Counted from the first letter of the stretch, positions 34,177-47,278 are shown. The stretch is 64,000 bases of DNA from Coniferiporia sulphurascens (GCA_002794785.1 NBBA01000004.1:2294001-2358000); one strand, 5' to 3'. The notes: a model not told the origin generated them from the sequence alone. Numbers and translations: made by a program.

Positions 34177-34708
34177 GCGGTATAAATTGTGAGCTCCTGA
34201 CGGACTTCTGTCAGTCGTCTGATTTTGCTTATACTAGTTCCTAAAGTGTTGATGTTCAATCTTGTAAAAGCGTATCGTATATCAAGGGCCACATTGCTCT
34301 TGTATTCAAGGTGTATCTACCATGGATTTTGTCCGATCACATTTAGCCCAGCGCTCCAGAACGATCTCCCGGTGTAGGCCTCGGCATCTCGGCAGTGCCT
34401 TGCTCGGGCGCTAGATCTAAGTTGCTTGGAAGGCTCCGAGATCAAACGCGGTCCGCTACACAGCCTCCCCGGACCGCGAATTACCAGAATTGGGTATCAC
34501 GCGGACTCCGACGTTTTCCCATGCGCAAGCGACTGCAGTCATATGCTTTCCCCCGTGCTTCCCCACAGTCTCGCGTGTTATGTAATCCCCCCGCATCCCC
34601 TTCCAAGATGTTACATAATCAATTCTTCCATCCATCCCCCCGCGTATGTTTTAACTCGAACCGGGCAGGAAGCAGCTCCCTTGGCTTCCCTTCTTTCCTC
34701 CTTTTACA

Positions 34709-37700
34709 ATGGCAATAGGTGCGCAAACAGCGACGAGCCAGGCGGCGTCCCGCCGCAAGGCACTCGCAGGAAAGTCGGGTTGGGTGTGTATGCGTCTTGC
34801 TCTAAAGTGCTAGTGGCCCTGACTTTGTGTACCTGAACAGGCTGGCTTGGTGGAGAATCGCAAAGTGTTTGCCATCGCCGTATTTGCATCGCTCGGCGGT
34901 CTGTGAGTGGTCTTCGGCACACCTCTTCGCCCTGTTGTTGGTCTCCCCTTATTGACCTCTATTCTAGGCTTTATGGCAAGCACACCTACGTCACGTAGAT
35001 CTATATTCACGATTGACATTTGCTTGTACGATCTACAGGTTACAACCAGGTCTGCCTCACCTCTCCCACTTTCTTACTTTTTATTTTCTGACATGAAACT
35101 ATAAAGGGTGTTTTCTCCAGTGTGCTGGGGTGAGTTCCACCAAGGAGTTTTTGATGACTGAATATCGTTTTCTAATTATCATTGTATAGGATGAGGTCTT
35201 TTGATGATCGTATGGGTTCTGCGGTTACGAATTCCGGAAAGAAGGGATGGCTTGTCGCTATCCTTGAGCTCGGCGCCTGGTTCGGTGTGCTCTGCACGGG
35301 TTATTTGGCAGACAAGCTTTCCAGAAAGTATACGATCGTATTTGGTGAGTGACATTCCTGTCCCTGAACAATCCAACCTAATATACTGATTTTCCGTACC
35401 TAGCCGTCGTTGTGTTCTGCATCGGCGTCATAGTGCAGACGAGCGCATTCCACCCGTCATCGATTCTAGGAGGTACGTGTTAAAATTAAAATACCAGACC
35501 GAAACTACAGAAGGATGAATTTGTTCTTCGCAGGGAGATTTATCACCGGTCTGGGCGTCGGTTCAATCAGTATGGCCGTTCCCCTCTACAAGTAAAATCT
35601 CACGCGCCTTTTTTTGCTTCCAATCCTGTTCTAAATATCCATATCTATTAATAAAGCGCCGAACTAGCGCCACCTGAGGTGCGCGGCTCCCTCGTTGCGC
35701 TCCAGCAATTGGCTATCACTTTCGGGATTATGATTTCCTTCTGGATCGATTATGGCACGAACTTCATTGGCGGCACTGGTATCACTCAAAAAGAAGCCGC
35801 CTGGCGCCTCCCGATCGCCCTCCAGCTCGTTCCTGCGCTGATCCTTGGCTTTGGGACGATATTCATGCCCTTCTCTCCTAGGTTATTAATTTGTTGCTCT
35901 GCGCGTGTCAGTAGTATCCTAACTCGTGTTTGCAGATGGCTCATTAATCAGGGTCGTGACGACGAAGCGTTGCAAGTCCTGAGCTCTGTGCGCCGTCTGC
36001 CTCCGGACTCTGACCTCATCCAAATTGAGTTTCTGTGCGCATATTCTTATTCCTACATGTTTTGTTTCCAATTACTAACACCAACATGTCAGGGAAATCA
36101 AAGCGGAACATATGTTCGAGCAAGAGACGTCGCAAATCAACTTCCCCCAGTATCAAGATGGTTCATTCGCGTCGAACTTTAAGCTCGGCCTCTTCGATTA
36201 CCTCAGCCTTCTGCGATCTAGAAGTATGCCGTTCATTTATTCATTTTCACGGCTTTGAGCCTTTACTTACTGTCTTTAGCTTTGTTCCTCCGTGTCGCCG
36301 TTGGCACCCTGTAAGTATTAATGTATTTTCCGACAGTTTATCCTTACCCTAAGCTGGTGCAGCACGATGTTCTTCCAGCAATGGACGGGTGTCAACGCAA
36401 TTTTGTATTACGCACCGAGTATCTTCACTGATCTTGGCCTGAGTGGAAACACGAACTCGCTGCTGGCAACCGGAGTAGTCGGCATAGTGTACGTTGGCAC
36501 ATCTTGCATAATTTTTACCTATTGATCTGTATGCAGTATGTTTTTGGCTACAATCCCTGCGGTCATCTGGGTCGACGACTGGGGCAGGAAACCCGTACTG
36601 TGCGTGTTACCTATATATTCAATTATCTCCTTCAGAAAAAACTGATCCCAGGACCTATCTTCGTTTCCGGTAGTGTTTCCGGTGCATTCCTCATGGCAGC
36701 GTATGTCTACGAGTACTCTGATAGTGCACCGATGAATCAGGCTCACTTGCTATTTTAAGCTGCCACATCATTATCGCCGTCCTCGTTGGCCTTTTCCACA
36801 ACTCCTGGGATACGTACGTCGCAGAACCTATTCACGATGATATACGCTGATCATACTTGTCTCTACAGACACAGAGGTAGATAGTTTTAGGAAACTGCTT
36901 GTCTCCACACGAACTGGTCTTATGCACTTGACTATTTCTAGCTGCCGGATGGGCCGCTTGTGCTCTTGTTTGGGTCTTTGCGATGGGTACGCATTCTTTA
37001 ACTCCCAGGTTTTTGTAGTTAATATCCTCGTCTCATCTCCCGTCCTCCCTCAGGTTTCGGTTACAGCTGGGGTAAGGCAACATCGGTCGCAATACATAGC
37101 ATCAATCGAGTCTGAAACATTCTTTCTGATAGGCCCTTGTGCATGGATCGTCGTCGCCGAGATCTGGCCACTTAGCATTCGTGGAAAGGGTGTCTCGATT
37201 GCTGCATCGTCCAATTGGGTTAGTCATATTTTGTTCAAGGAACCCTAGTCGCATCCTATATAATGCTAATGCTGATGATATGTGCTTGTAGATGAACAAC
37301 TTCATCGGTAAGTTAATGAATATTGCAATATGGATTGAAACTAAAGAATGAATGGGTCTCTCCTCGTTGTGCAACTTCCATCTTCTAATAGTTGGGGAGG
37401 TAAACATCAGCCTTATTTAGTTGCTCGTGGATTTACGTGACTGACATGGGGCTGCTAGGTGACTCCTACGATGCTCACGCACATCGGCTTCGGGACATTC
37501 GTGTTCTTCGGTGTAAGATCTAGTCATCTGCAACCGCAATCGTCCGCTAACACGCAATATCATCTAGACATTTTCCTTCCTCGGGGGTCTATTCATCCTT
37601 TTCTTCGTAAGCATCTTTCCTTCCCTGATCGTCTTGCTATGATGGTAATAAACAACACCACCTACCCTTGCTCACAGGTTCCCGAGACGAAGGGACTGAC

Positions 37701-37878
37701 ACTTGAGGAGATGGACGAAGTCTTCGGAGACGAGGGCAAGAGCTCCGTCGTGGACCAGCAGCGCCTGCTTGCGATCCATAAGCGCATTGGGCTTGACGCG
37801 TTCGCAGCGGGTGGCGCACCCGAGGACGTAAAGGGGAACGACAGCGACGAGAAGATTGAGGTGTCGCACCACGTTTGA
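34709..37878 (+). CDS. MFS sugar (hexose-type) transporter 2
   Basis: Sugar porter of the major facilitator superfamily. Motifs in order: [173 protein letters not shown] and [19 protein letters not shown]. It ends at TGA 37876-37878 with a long acidic cytosolic tail. More than a dozen short introns. The first-helix GYNQ is made by an 11 nt exon (35039-35049) that is preceded by a GC-AG intron (donor gcaagc). The protein differs clearly from transporter 1 and is not a recent duplicate. Substrate unknown. Confidence 0.93.
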
Positions 37879-38350
37879 TCGACGGTATCGTTACGGGTTG
37901 TTATGGGTCCTTTGACCGTTCGGGCGCAGCCTTTTTCCCCTGCTTTGTGCACTTGTCCGTCTTCATTTCAAATATCCTTTACCAATTTGTTTCCCTGTTC
38001 CGTCCGTCACGAGTAACTGTCTCGACTTGTTATACTGTACCTATCTTATGCCATGAAATGCATTCATCTCATAACTCATTCACACAAAATTACAGTGAGT
38101 CTCAACATTGACTGTGGCATGATACTACACACATATCGAAAGAAGAAAATGCAGAACGCGAAACAAACCTCTGCAAAATACTTAAATAACATTGTATTTG
38201 ATATCTGGATAAGATGCGGTGAGTTAGAAGCAAATGCAAGAGTGTTTTAATTGTCCTGGCTCGCGGAGCACATGCAGTATGAAGCGAAGCAGAAAGAGGA
38301 GAACATGCATCGGGTATGACCGCGTTGGAAAAAAAGAAGAGCAAAAAAGG

Positions 38351-41300
38351 TTATCGTCTTTGAGCGGGCTGGCGCGTAGGTAAGCGTTGAATGGTGAGCG
38401 GCACCTCCCTTGGTGGCGGTGGGAACATAAAATGGGCAGGGGCAAGGTTATCGAGACCTAAATGCATTCCTTGGAAATGCATGGGCTGCTGCGCGGGACC
38501 GGGGCCAGGGTTATAAACAGGAGGGAAGTCAAGAGCGTGGTCAGGGGCAGCGGGAATCGGGGCGGGATCCGGCATCGGGATACGGTCCTGTAACTGCAGT
38601 GCACCCGGATGGACTCCGAAATCAGGAGCAGCAGCCTGCTGCCGCTGTTGCTGTTGCCGTCGCTGCCCCATCTGCTGAAGGTGGTGCGGATGTATTCCCC
38701 TAACCATAACCCGCCGAAAGGCGTCCTGAGGGCCAGCGAGGCGAGCGAGTATCCCGTGCTCGGGAGGCGGTTGCTGCATTGCCGCTCCCACACGCGCTTG
38801 AGCACGCTCTATTATTTGCCGTGCGTCCAGATGCCCCACGGCTTGCTCCTGAGCGTGCTCGGCGGGCTGCGGTGCGTGTCGGTGACGAGCTACAGCCATT
38901 GCGCGTTGGTAAGCGCGGTCAAGATCTGGCTGGTTATAGTGACCTGGAGCCGCCGCGGGCGCGTTGACGGGCGGGATAAGCGCTTGGTGCCAGTCAATAA
39001 TGCGTCCGGCAAGTCCTGCGTGTTCGCCGAAGAGAAAATTGGGGGCAGGGAGATGCTGGACTTGTGGAGGTAGGTGAGGAGGGTGTGCTGCGTGCACGCG
39101 ATCATGATTGGGATTATCCACCGATACTGTCTTTAGCAGTTCGCCCTTGAGTTTTTCCTTGTCAACTTCTGGGTTCTCGTCTCCCATTTGTTCGATTGCC
39201 CGCTCGCGCGCCGCGGCAACCTAGAAGTAAACGTCATGAAATTGATACGAAATGTACGAGGGAGTAATGATAAGGACTGACCTCCTGGTCGTGGCGCTGC
39301 TCGACCGCATCCCACAGCTGACACTTTGATTTAGAGCTGCTCGCTTTGCAGAGATAACCGGGGGGTCTCTGTTGAAAGTCTGTGAGAACGGACAGTCAGG
39401 AAACACACCGAAATCGCGGACCTGGTCAAAGTGCTCATAACCCTTAATGATTTCGCGGCAAATATAACAGGATAGAGTGCGACAATTAGGGCACGTCATC
39501 TTGTTGCACTGCGAGATGCATGAGTTTATAGCTGCACAGAAGAGGCATAAATTGTTCTCACTCCACCCTCTTTGACAAACGCTGAAAGCCGTTACTTCAG
39601 ACACATTCAAAAACATAAAGGATCAGAATGACTCACGTCTTTTGCATTTCGGGCAATTACGCATAAGAGCCTCAGCTGTACAGAGTTACTTTTCTGCATA
39701 GGTCCATAAATTACACTACTTACTCATAGCCTCTTCGACTTTGTGTCGCACATCCAAGCCATTCTCCTCTTCGAACTCTGAATTGTCATGAACTAAGCAG
39801 TCATCCAGGACCAGGAGTAACTGTTTTTACCTTTGCAGCTTTTCGGTAGATGGTCCTGTAAGACGATGTGAATAGAATGCGTTGTGATTCGTCCAATGTG
39901 ACCTACAATCTTTTTACAAGCTCTGCAGCTTACTGCCCCGCATTCTTCGCGCTCGCACCTGAAAAGCTTCTCCTGAGGATTATCAATAACGACTTTATAC
40001 TCGCAGAACGGACACTCCTCAAGCCCGTCCAACCCCGCAGCTTCAATCTCTTTTGCCTGCTTCACGCGGTGATACAAGTCAAGGAGCTTCGGAGATAGGA
40101 AACGTGCAAGCTCTGAGTCTGAGAACGGCAGCCTGCACTGAGATTCATGCATGCACAAGAGGTTTGGATCATGCTTCCCGAGCTGTTCCTTGACGTACGA
40201 TGTCATGCACGTCATACAGAAGAGATGCGCTTCTGGACACTGCACCATCTTATCCTGGCTAGAGATCAATGAAGCATCTATCAATAAGGCCAGAGCTGTG
40301 CGTACGAAAGCATAATGTGAAAAACAGCATCCGCATTGGATACCGTCCTCACACTCCTCATCGTCTTCAGGAGTAAGTGTAAGCTTGTCAGGAGTATGCG
40401 TAGTTGGCTGGCCAGTCTCTGCTTGTAGTCTCCCCAGAAGCCATGCCCGCTCATTTTCGAATTCTACATCGTGTAGTTTCCCTTTATCCATCCGCCTCTT
40501 TACCGATGTCTTCACCTTAAATGGTGGCGTTTCCCGTTTCAATTGCTCGCGAAGCACCAGAAAAGTAGGCGCATATAACATGCGGTTCAACGACAGAGTA
40601 CGCCGGACATGAGGAATTGGTATGGAAGGAAAATCGACGGTGAGTTGGTTCTATAAAGCGACGGATCAATGCTGAGGGGGAAAGAGACAACAGTGAACGA
40701 ACCAAAGCCATTTCGGTGTAGTTTGCCCCTCCTTCAAACGGCCGGTCTTTAATACAGTAGTCTTTTTTTGCGATGCTGGTGGCTTGAGACCCGGTGTCCT
40801 CGATGTCCCGCTTCCGCTTGCCTTTGTTGCGCTCAACCTTTGGATAGGACTCCTCAAAAAGGGCGGGAACTACGGCTTCGACGACCCGGTCACGGTAATC
40901 AGGGAGGAATCTTTCGATGAGTGCAAGCGCGTGGGCAGGCTGCACATCGGGAACCACATCGAGAACTTGAGATAGGTAGTCATCCGCGGTACGAGTGACC
41001 ACCTCGTTCGTAGAACCAGACGAAATAAGTGGGAGCTCTGGCGCAGGAGCTTGGACGGCGGATAGCGTCGGTTCGTTGGTTAGATCACTCAATGCTTCAT
41101 TATGAATGTTCCCCAATCCCACTGAAGGCAATTGTTTCTGCGAACCAGAAGAAGACTGAAAGTGAGACGAAGCCAAGGACCGGTTAGTGAAAAGCGTTGT
41201 ATCGGCGGCTTCTCCGGTCGTCTTTTGACGCTTCCAAGGTCGCGCAGGTAGGTCATCATCGCTGTCCGACGTGAGGACAATCACATCGCCGGCTGGGATG

Positions 41301-41380
41301 TTAGTGGTGTTCCATCGAGGTTTGCAGTTTTGAGACGGTCCTGCGCTTGGTTGTCGGGACGCAGACACCGCCCGCCTCAT
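38351..41380 (-). CDS. RBR-type E3 ubiquitin ligase, RNF216 (TRIAD3)-like
   Basis: RING-between-RING ligase that passes ubiquitin through a cysteine thioester. The N-terminal third is disordered (GDVIVLTSDSDDDLPARPWK resembles a SUMO-interacting motif). Then come a conserved helical part, RING1 (CGCCF, MVQCPEAHLFCMTCM, LLCMHESQC), IBR (EECPFCEYKV, LFRCEREECGAVSCRACKK, LPKSCK) and RING2 (CPKCKRPFVKECNKMTCPNC), whose catalytic Cys lies in the MTC of that stretch, then SCYICREIIKGYEHFDQ as in RNF216. A 14 nt exon supplies part of RING2. The C-terminal 280 residues are rich in Pro, Gln, His and Ala. The stop is at 38351-38353. The start ATG 41378-41380 is chosen because it leaves a 196 bp divergent promoter; the frame stays open further upstream. 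Substrates are unknown. Confidence 0.88.
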
Positions 41381-41576
41381 CGGGATCGGATGCCAACGTA
41401 CTTGAGGACGAAGACGTGAATAGGATGGCGAGAACGACGACGAAGGGTTCTTGTATGAAAGACGCGATGAGCGCGTGCGGACCAAGTGTTTATGAGCATG
41501 TCGGCACGGTGCCACTGCTCGCGTGGACTGCGTGGCCGGATGTGGTAGCGCGAATCCAAGTTCTACTGCGCCGGTG
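41381..41576. promoter_or_regulatory. divergent promoter between RBR ligase and unknown basic protein
   Basis: Only 196 bp separate the chosen start codons of two outward-facing genes, so the promoters must overlap. No TATA box or repeated motif stands out. If the RBR start lies further upstream, the first exons of the two genes would overlap instead. Confidence 0.5.
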
Positions 41577-43587
41577 ATGTCGCCGCAGGTAGGAGACGAA
41601 ATCGTCGTGAGTAGACATCGAGCACAACGCCTGAACTCGGTCTTGCTACTGAACCGTTCTGTATACACAGGTCAGGAAAAGGCGCAGGCGGGCAGCTGTT
41701 GACCCGTGCTTAGGCTACTACGGTCCCAGTGGTGACGCGACCCCAGCCACGACCTCAGGCGTACCCCGAGTACTCGTCCCGGAAACGTCTTCTCCTGTTG
41801 TGCGGTATGAAGAGAACGACCCACAGGATGGTCCTCCTTCCGACTTGATGATGATAACGGTTGAGGACTTTCTTCGTCAGCAGGCGACGTCTAGTAGTCC
41901 GAAGCGCTGCAAGATGACATACAGCCGCAAGAAACGGCGAACGGCGACAAGACGGATACACCTGTCTTCTTCTGATGTGTATAGTCAATCCTGTGCTGGT
42001 GAGAGTCCGTCCGATGATTCGGAGAGTTCAGGTTCTGTCGCCCGCGTTCGCCGTTCAGCACGTAAAGCAAAGCTCAGAAAGGCTCCTCTACCATCTCGGT
42101 CTGTCCGAAAGATGCAGACTAGAACAGACTTGACGTCACGGTTCTCAAAGCGGATGCAACGTGCTGCTGTTCTCTCGCATGTTGATCAGGAGGTGCAGGT
42201 TGATTCTCTCGATATGGCACCTCTTCCTCTGAGTCTCGTTCCGTTCGACACTTACCTCATCCCGAGTTCTCCACTCAAATCTAAACGCTCCAAACTCGTT
42301 GATCCGCGTCTCCCCAGGCAGCTAGATTCCACATTCTTTAGCAACGAAATCCTATCCAAGACAAAGCCGTATATGCCTTTCTTGCGATGGGGCCCTTCTC
42401 GTACTCTTGCCGCTGAGGATCTTCCAAAGACGCTACCAAGAGTGAACAGAAAGAAGCTACCTGTGTGCAGATCGGAGGGGTCATCAACATTGGTACCGCT
42501 TGAACTTGTTACATACGAAGCGCACAGTGAGGGGCGGTCAATGAAGTTCAACCAGTAGGTGTTGCCCTTCTTAACTTTGAACTATGGTCGAAATCTGCGG
42601 TCCCTCCCTCCTAGAAATGCGGTTCACGGAGTACGCCGCGTGATCTCCCCTGTGGTCTCCCGGATAACTCACAAAGGGCCCACACCATTACTCTTGCCAG
42701 CCGACAACCAAGATGCCTTAAATCCGACTTCTTGCGAAGGAGTGTCTCTTCATAAACCTGTTTGCAATGATCCTTTTCTATCTTGTATCAGTCGCTCTGT
42801 ACATGAAGTTGTCCGCACAAACGAGGAAGGGCCTTTCTCTACGGAATTTTGTCACGAACTCGTCAAGAGCACTTCAGCAACTCCTACTGATATCCATTCA
42901 AGCATTACGCAAAATAAACCGACCGAAAGCACTAACAGTAGTTTACGACGCGCATATACGGTGGATCCAGGCTTGTCAAGCAAGCGCCCTTTCGTATTAC
43001 CCGCGCCGACCCTCGCTCGCAACTATAGCCCGTTCGCATCACATCCGGAACATCCTAGGTCCCACTCCAATGATAAACCTATGCGCGGTATTGGCACCCT
43101 CCTCGATAGCTTGATGGAAACAGCCCGCGGTGTACTTGTCTCGCAGTCGCAATCGCAATCTCAAGGAAATCCGGACGAGTCCACTGTCGATCATCGTCGC
43201 AAGTCGAAACCACGACCTAGGTCTGGCAAGACTATACTACCTGGGAAAGCTATTGGTCCTGACGAGCTGGCAGTGGCTACCACGCGCGGGCAGGTAGACA
43301 GGCATGGAAAATCAAAGATACCGTCAAAAATAACTTCTTCACGGCATGTTCTGTCACCCCCGTTGCGCCGAGTACCATCGCAATCATATGGCCACGTCCT
43401 GAAGACTGCTAATAACTTCATTGCGGTGGATAACCTCCAACTTGATTCACTTGCTCACAGGAACACCGTCATCTTCATATCAAACGCTGAGCTGACCTCC
43501 AATCATCAAGAAGACTTTTCTGACTTGCTCAATGAAAACACCGAGAACACCAGATCCCACTCGCCCGGATTATTCTGTCTTCAATGA
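41577..43587 (+). CDS. uncharacterised basic, disordered, probably nuclear protein
   Basis: Three exons: 41577-41588 (MSPQ), a second from about 41672 to 42554, and a third from 42615 to the stop at 43585-43587. The donors gtaggag and gtaggtg and the acceptors tacacag and ctcctag are in phase, so the two large frames seen here belong to one gene of about 620 residues. I do not recognise a fold. The sequence is very basic and Ser/Pro-rich. It starts with VRKRRRRAAVDP, has the nuclear-signal-like clusters MTYSRKKRRTATRR and RRSARKAKLRKA, and a short SQSQSQSQ run near 43145. It shares a promoter region with the RBR ligase. A chromosome- or chromatin-linked role is only a guess from the charge pattern. 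Confidence 0.75.
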
Positions 43588-43590
43588 AAT

Positions 43591-43872
43591 TCATATGACT
43601 ACATAACGGTAAATTATTATCCAGACTTGTCTATCGTGTTCCAAGTGTAACATAACATCATACATATGTGCCCTTGGGCTCGAGCTTATGCGCGACAGAG
43701 TAATATCACTTAACCCGGATTCGCTGTCCTTTGCGACCATAACAGCTACCTGCTCCGACTTCCATGTAATGCCTTGTGTGGCAGGCCCTAGATGAAAGGG
43801 TGACTGATAATGATGTTTCGTCACCACGGGACGAAGCTCATAAGTGGCCCAGGGGCTGTTGAAATGCGACAT
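43591..43872 (-). CDS. possible small protein, unrecognised
   Basis: A 93 codon frame with a true ATG (43870-43872), reading MSHFNSPWATYELRPVV and then HHYQSPFHLGPATQGITW. The amino acid make-up looks protein-like rather than random, but no family is recognised. A 30 nt in-frame segment near 43686-43715 has intron-like ends (gttaag/cataag). It ends 4 bp from the stop of the convergent gene. It could equally be 3' UTR. Confidence 0.35.
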   Translation of the reverse strand: MSHFNSPWATYELRPVVTKHHYQSPFHLGPATQGITWKSEQVAVMVAKDSESGLSDITLSRISSSPRAHMYDVMLHLEHDRQVWIIIYRYVVI

Positions 43873-44234
43873 CCTACAGTTTTGTTCATATCGCTTGGTC
43901 GACCCTTAATGTCGTAGTAAAACTTATCGAGACACCCGTTCGCTGTACACTCGCAAACTCCTCAGTAATACCATTCCTGTCTTCCGCAGCAACCGCATCT
44001 CCTAAGAAGGATATAATAATTCAGTAATAAGAGGCTACAACCGGTGGATAGATGGGAGAGAGATCGAAACACATACAGGCGATACAGAGGACGGAAATGA
44101 GAAGCGAAGACAAAGACGAAGGCGAAGGGAGGAGCAGAAAAGGAGGCACAGAAAGACCCCAAAATAAACTAACGGCCCGAAGCGGCATACAGACAATCCA
44201 GGAGGTAAAAATAAGCTCCATCGAAGATAGCGGA

Positions 44235-46567
44235 CTACCGTCTCGTCCCTGGCGTAGAGGCGCGCTTTGGCGTTCCAGGCGGCTTGCGCGGCGTTGGCGG
44301 AGGGACGTCCGTGAGCTTGCGTTCCACGGTTAGACCACCCTCGGCCGCCTGTGCCTGTGTCTCATTTGCGCGCTGCACGTCTTTCGCAGCGCGACGTGCC
44401 GCATCGCCGAGCTGACTGCGTGGGCGGGCGGCATCCGTACGTGAAATGGCTCTCAGGAGGTCCTGTGGATCCGGCCCTATATGTTGAGCGGAAGGAAGCG
44501 CAGTGACAGGTACGAAGTTCGAGAGCGCGCCCGGATTGGTGAGAGAGGAAGGGTTTGCGGGAGGAAGTGTACGCTGTGCGAGGGAGATAGAAAGCAGGGA
44601 GAAGCGGTGATCGAGCTCAGAGGCAGTTATCTGCGTTAGCTGTCGGGAGACTGAGACAGCAGCATGAAGTCGGTCCTCCTAAGATAAAGAAGATCAGAAT
44701 GTATGGAGGGGTATTCGTCTTAAGCGCCTCTTACCTTGTATTGTAGCTCCTCTTGTCGTGGATCACCCTTCCCGACACCTGCCACCCCAACCTCCAGCAA
44801 TTGCCTTGCTACATCGTAACCCTTGGGCCCCCGGAATGCATCGGGCAGCTCGTTCTCCCAGGGCTCAAGCTCCTCGGGTTCCTGCGACGTTGCGCGTTGC
44901 TTTCCCTTCGCTTTAGATGTTGGCGTCCGAGAACGGGTCCGTTGGTTCAATGAAGACAATACATTCGTCTGATGTGCGTTGTAGAACTGCGCGACCTCAG
45001 CCCATGCTATATCTTCCTTTCTCCGTCTATCCAAGTATTCTTATTAAAAAAAAGAAAAATGCGGAAGCTCGGATGGGACGTACTCCTCTATTTGCTCCGA
45101 AAATAGTCTCTCCCTCGCTTTATTCCTCACATTCTGCTCATTTTCCTTCAACTTCCACGACCCGTTTGCTTCTGCTGCTGGTCCAGAGTAGGCACTTGTG
45201 TCGATCTTCTTCTCCGCCAGCTGACGTAGTAAGTCATCTTGAATTTCCTTCAGCAGCTCTGGGCCACCTGGAGGAAGTGGCGGTAGACTTGAATCAGGAG
45301 GTAGCTGACTTGCAACGGACTTGCGCCCGTGATTGCGGGAGGAGGACGAAGATGAAGGGTCCATTGCGCGAGAGGAGACCCATATTAAGAGCTGACGAAC
45401 GCGCTGAGACTCGGGAAGATCGGGATCGATGTGTTTGAAAAGTGAGCTGTCCGATACGGAAGTGTGTGGCCGGGCTGACGATTCATAGATCAAAGCCCGG
45501 TCGACAAAAGGAAGATAATTGTAAGACACCACTCACTAATGATGCCTGTGGACTCGTAGGTTGAGCTTATGCGTTTTCCGCGCATGCCCATCGAACTTCT
45601 CCTTCTCGAGTGTCCTAATGACTCTCCGTTAGGACCTCCCCCACCCGGTCGCCTGCCTAAGTCTGTCGTTGATGAGGATGAAGGTGCCTTCTGCGGGGGT
45701 TCGCCGCGAAAAAGTTTGTTCTTCATAATCTGTGGCGTCTCTCGCTCTGTAATAGGCAGCATTGTATCTCGCGATGCGCATGACGGGGTCCCAAACCCAT
45801 CCCCATTGCTTGCGGGAGCGACACCCGCCTGCTCCTGCAACTGACGGACACGCGTCTTCGTAACGCCCGGATTAGGGGGCCTATCCGGGGGAAACGCAAA
45901 GTCGACATTTAACGCAGCGGAAGACATGTTCGCCATGCTCGCGCGCGAGCGGTCGCGCAAGCCGTCCGCCTCCGTGTTCATCTGCCGCACATCTTCCTCA
46001 ACTTCGCGTTCTCCACCAATTCTGTCAGCCGAAACGTCCCTCTCCTTCCCCTTCTTCCTTACACGTGCGAAGGCAGGGCCTGCTGTAGTCGTTTTTGACG
46101 ACGGAGGCTTCGAGGAGGCTCTAGATGGAGGTTTTAATATTGATGGGCCAGCGTTAGCGCTCTGTTCCGTTTCAGACGATGCAATCCGGGACTGAGGACG
46201 CTCTGTCTCTTGCGAGCTTTGCGAACGCACTGGAGGTCCCCTTGTGATGAGAAGTCCGCCTATCTTCTCCTGACCTGGTTCTGAAGTTAACAAATTATGA
46301 GAAAATCAGAGAGAAATATGCGCGTCGGGCGTACGTTTGCGTTTCAAATCGACACTAGCAATCTATACAAACGACGTTATTGGCCGCACAAGAAACAGCT
46401 ACGTGTTGAATACGCACATCATTCTTGAGTTTCTTGGATGTCTTCCCAAACGCGTCTCCGTCCTCAGGGACCTTGCGTTTGGCAGCGGACGCGGCATTGA
46501 TAGTAGGCGGCTGGATAGGAAACATTGGTTGTTCAAGACCGCCGCCGGAAGATTGGAATGATCGCAT
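44235..46567 (-). CDS. DSN1: kinetochore MIS12-complex subunit DSN1/Mis13
   Basis: Component of the MIS12 complex that links the inner kinetochore to NDC80. The diagnostic Dsn1 stretch is present: RRRSSMGMRGKRISSTYE, then GIIAQPHTSVSDSSLFKHID and PDLPESQRVRQLLIWVSSRA. A Ser/Pro-rich N-terminal half (KRKVPEDGDAFGKTSKKLK) and long helical segments (LLKEIQDDLLRQLAEKKIDT) complete the picture. The RRSS motif is the expected Aurora B/Ipl1 site region. Exons join in phase, including a 28 nt exon at 46335-46362 between the first large exon and GQEKIGGLLITRG. The stop TAG is at 44235-44237. The start is uncertain: ATG 46565-46567 is the first in-frame ATG, but the frame remains open for about 130 bp upstream and an extra exon is possible. 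The protein is about 700 residues or somewhat less. Confidence 0.88.
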
Positions 46568-47278
46568 AAGATTTCGTCCGGTAAAAATACGCGCGTCGAG
46601 GGCGCGTCGGGCGAGTTCTTCGGCGGCGCCGGGAGACTGTTGCTCGCTGTCGGGCACGTTGGGCGCGGTGTTGATGTGAGAAGGTCGACATAACCACAAT
46701 CGGTGTTTGAATTTATGTCACAATAACCTTGTCACGCCACAACAACACAACCATAACGCGTCGCGTCCACCTGGCGCGTGCATGACCCGGCAGTTGAGTT
46801 TTCCTCAACCAGCTTTCTTCGTCAAGGCTCGACAACGCTGCTCTGCCAGTCGCCACCCCTTTTTCTATGTTAGGGTTGCTTCTTGCTACTGAAAACATTC
46901 CCGAACCTCTTCACCCTCGTCCAAGTAAGGGAAAGTCATGGAAACCGGGGCTAATAGACCACTGATGCATGGGAGGAGTTGAGCACAACAGGTGTGAACG
47001 AGCTAAGGATCTACACAAAACTTTGAGGTGGCTTAAGGAGCTGACAGAACAATGGTTGGGAGGGGCAAGCCTCGAGGTGATCCGTGTTCATTCGCAATCC
47101 TGGTTCACACGTAAGCTTCATGGCACGCACTGTTTCTCCACCTTTCTCTCTTTCTTTCTTTATATTCGACTCCATAACTATTGTTATCTCCAAGCCGGGA
47201 ATGCTTTCGTCCCGCATTTTCCCTCCTCTCTACGAGCATGTCCAGCTTCCACACGCTGGGAAAGTCTTAATATCCTTG

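Noticed and set aside
42559..43587. Separate gene starting at 42559
   Set aside because: It starts with GTG, and a phase-2 GT-AG intron (42555-42614) joins its sequence to the upstream frame, so both are one gene.
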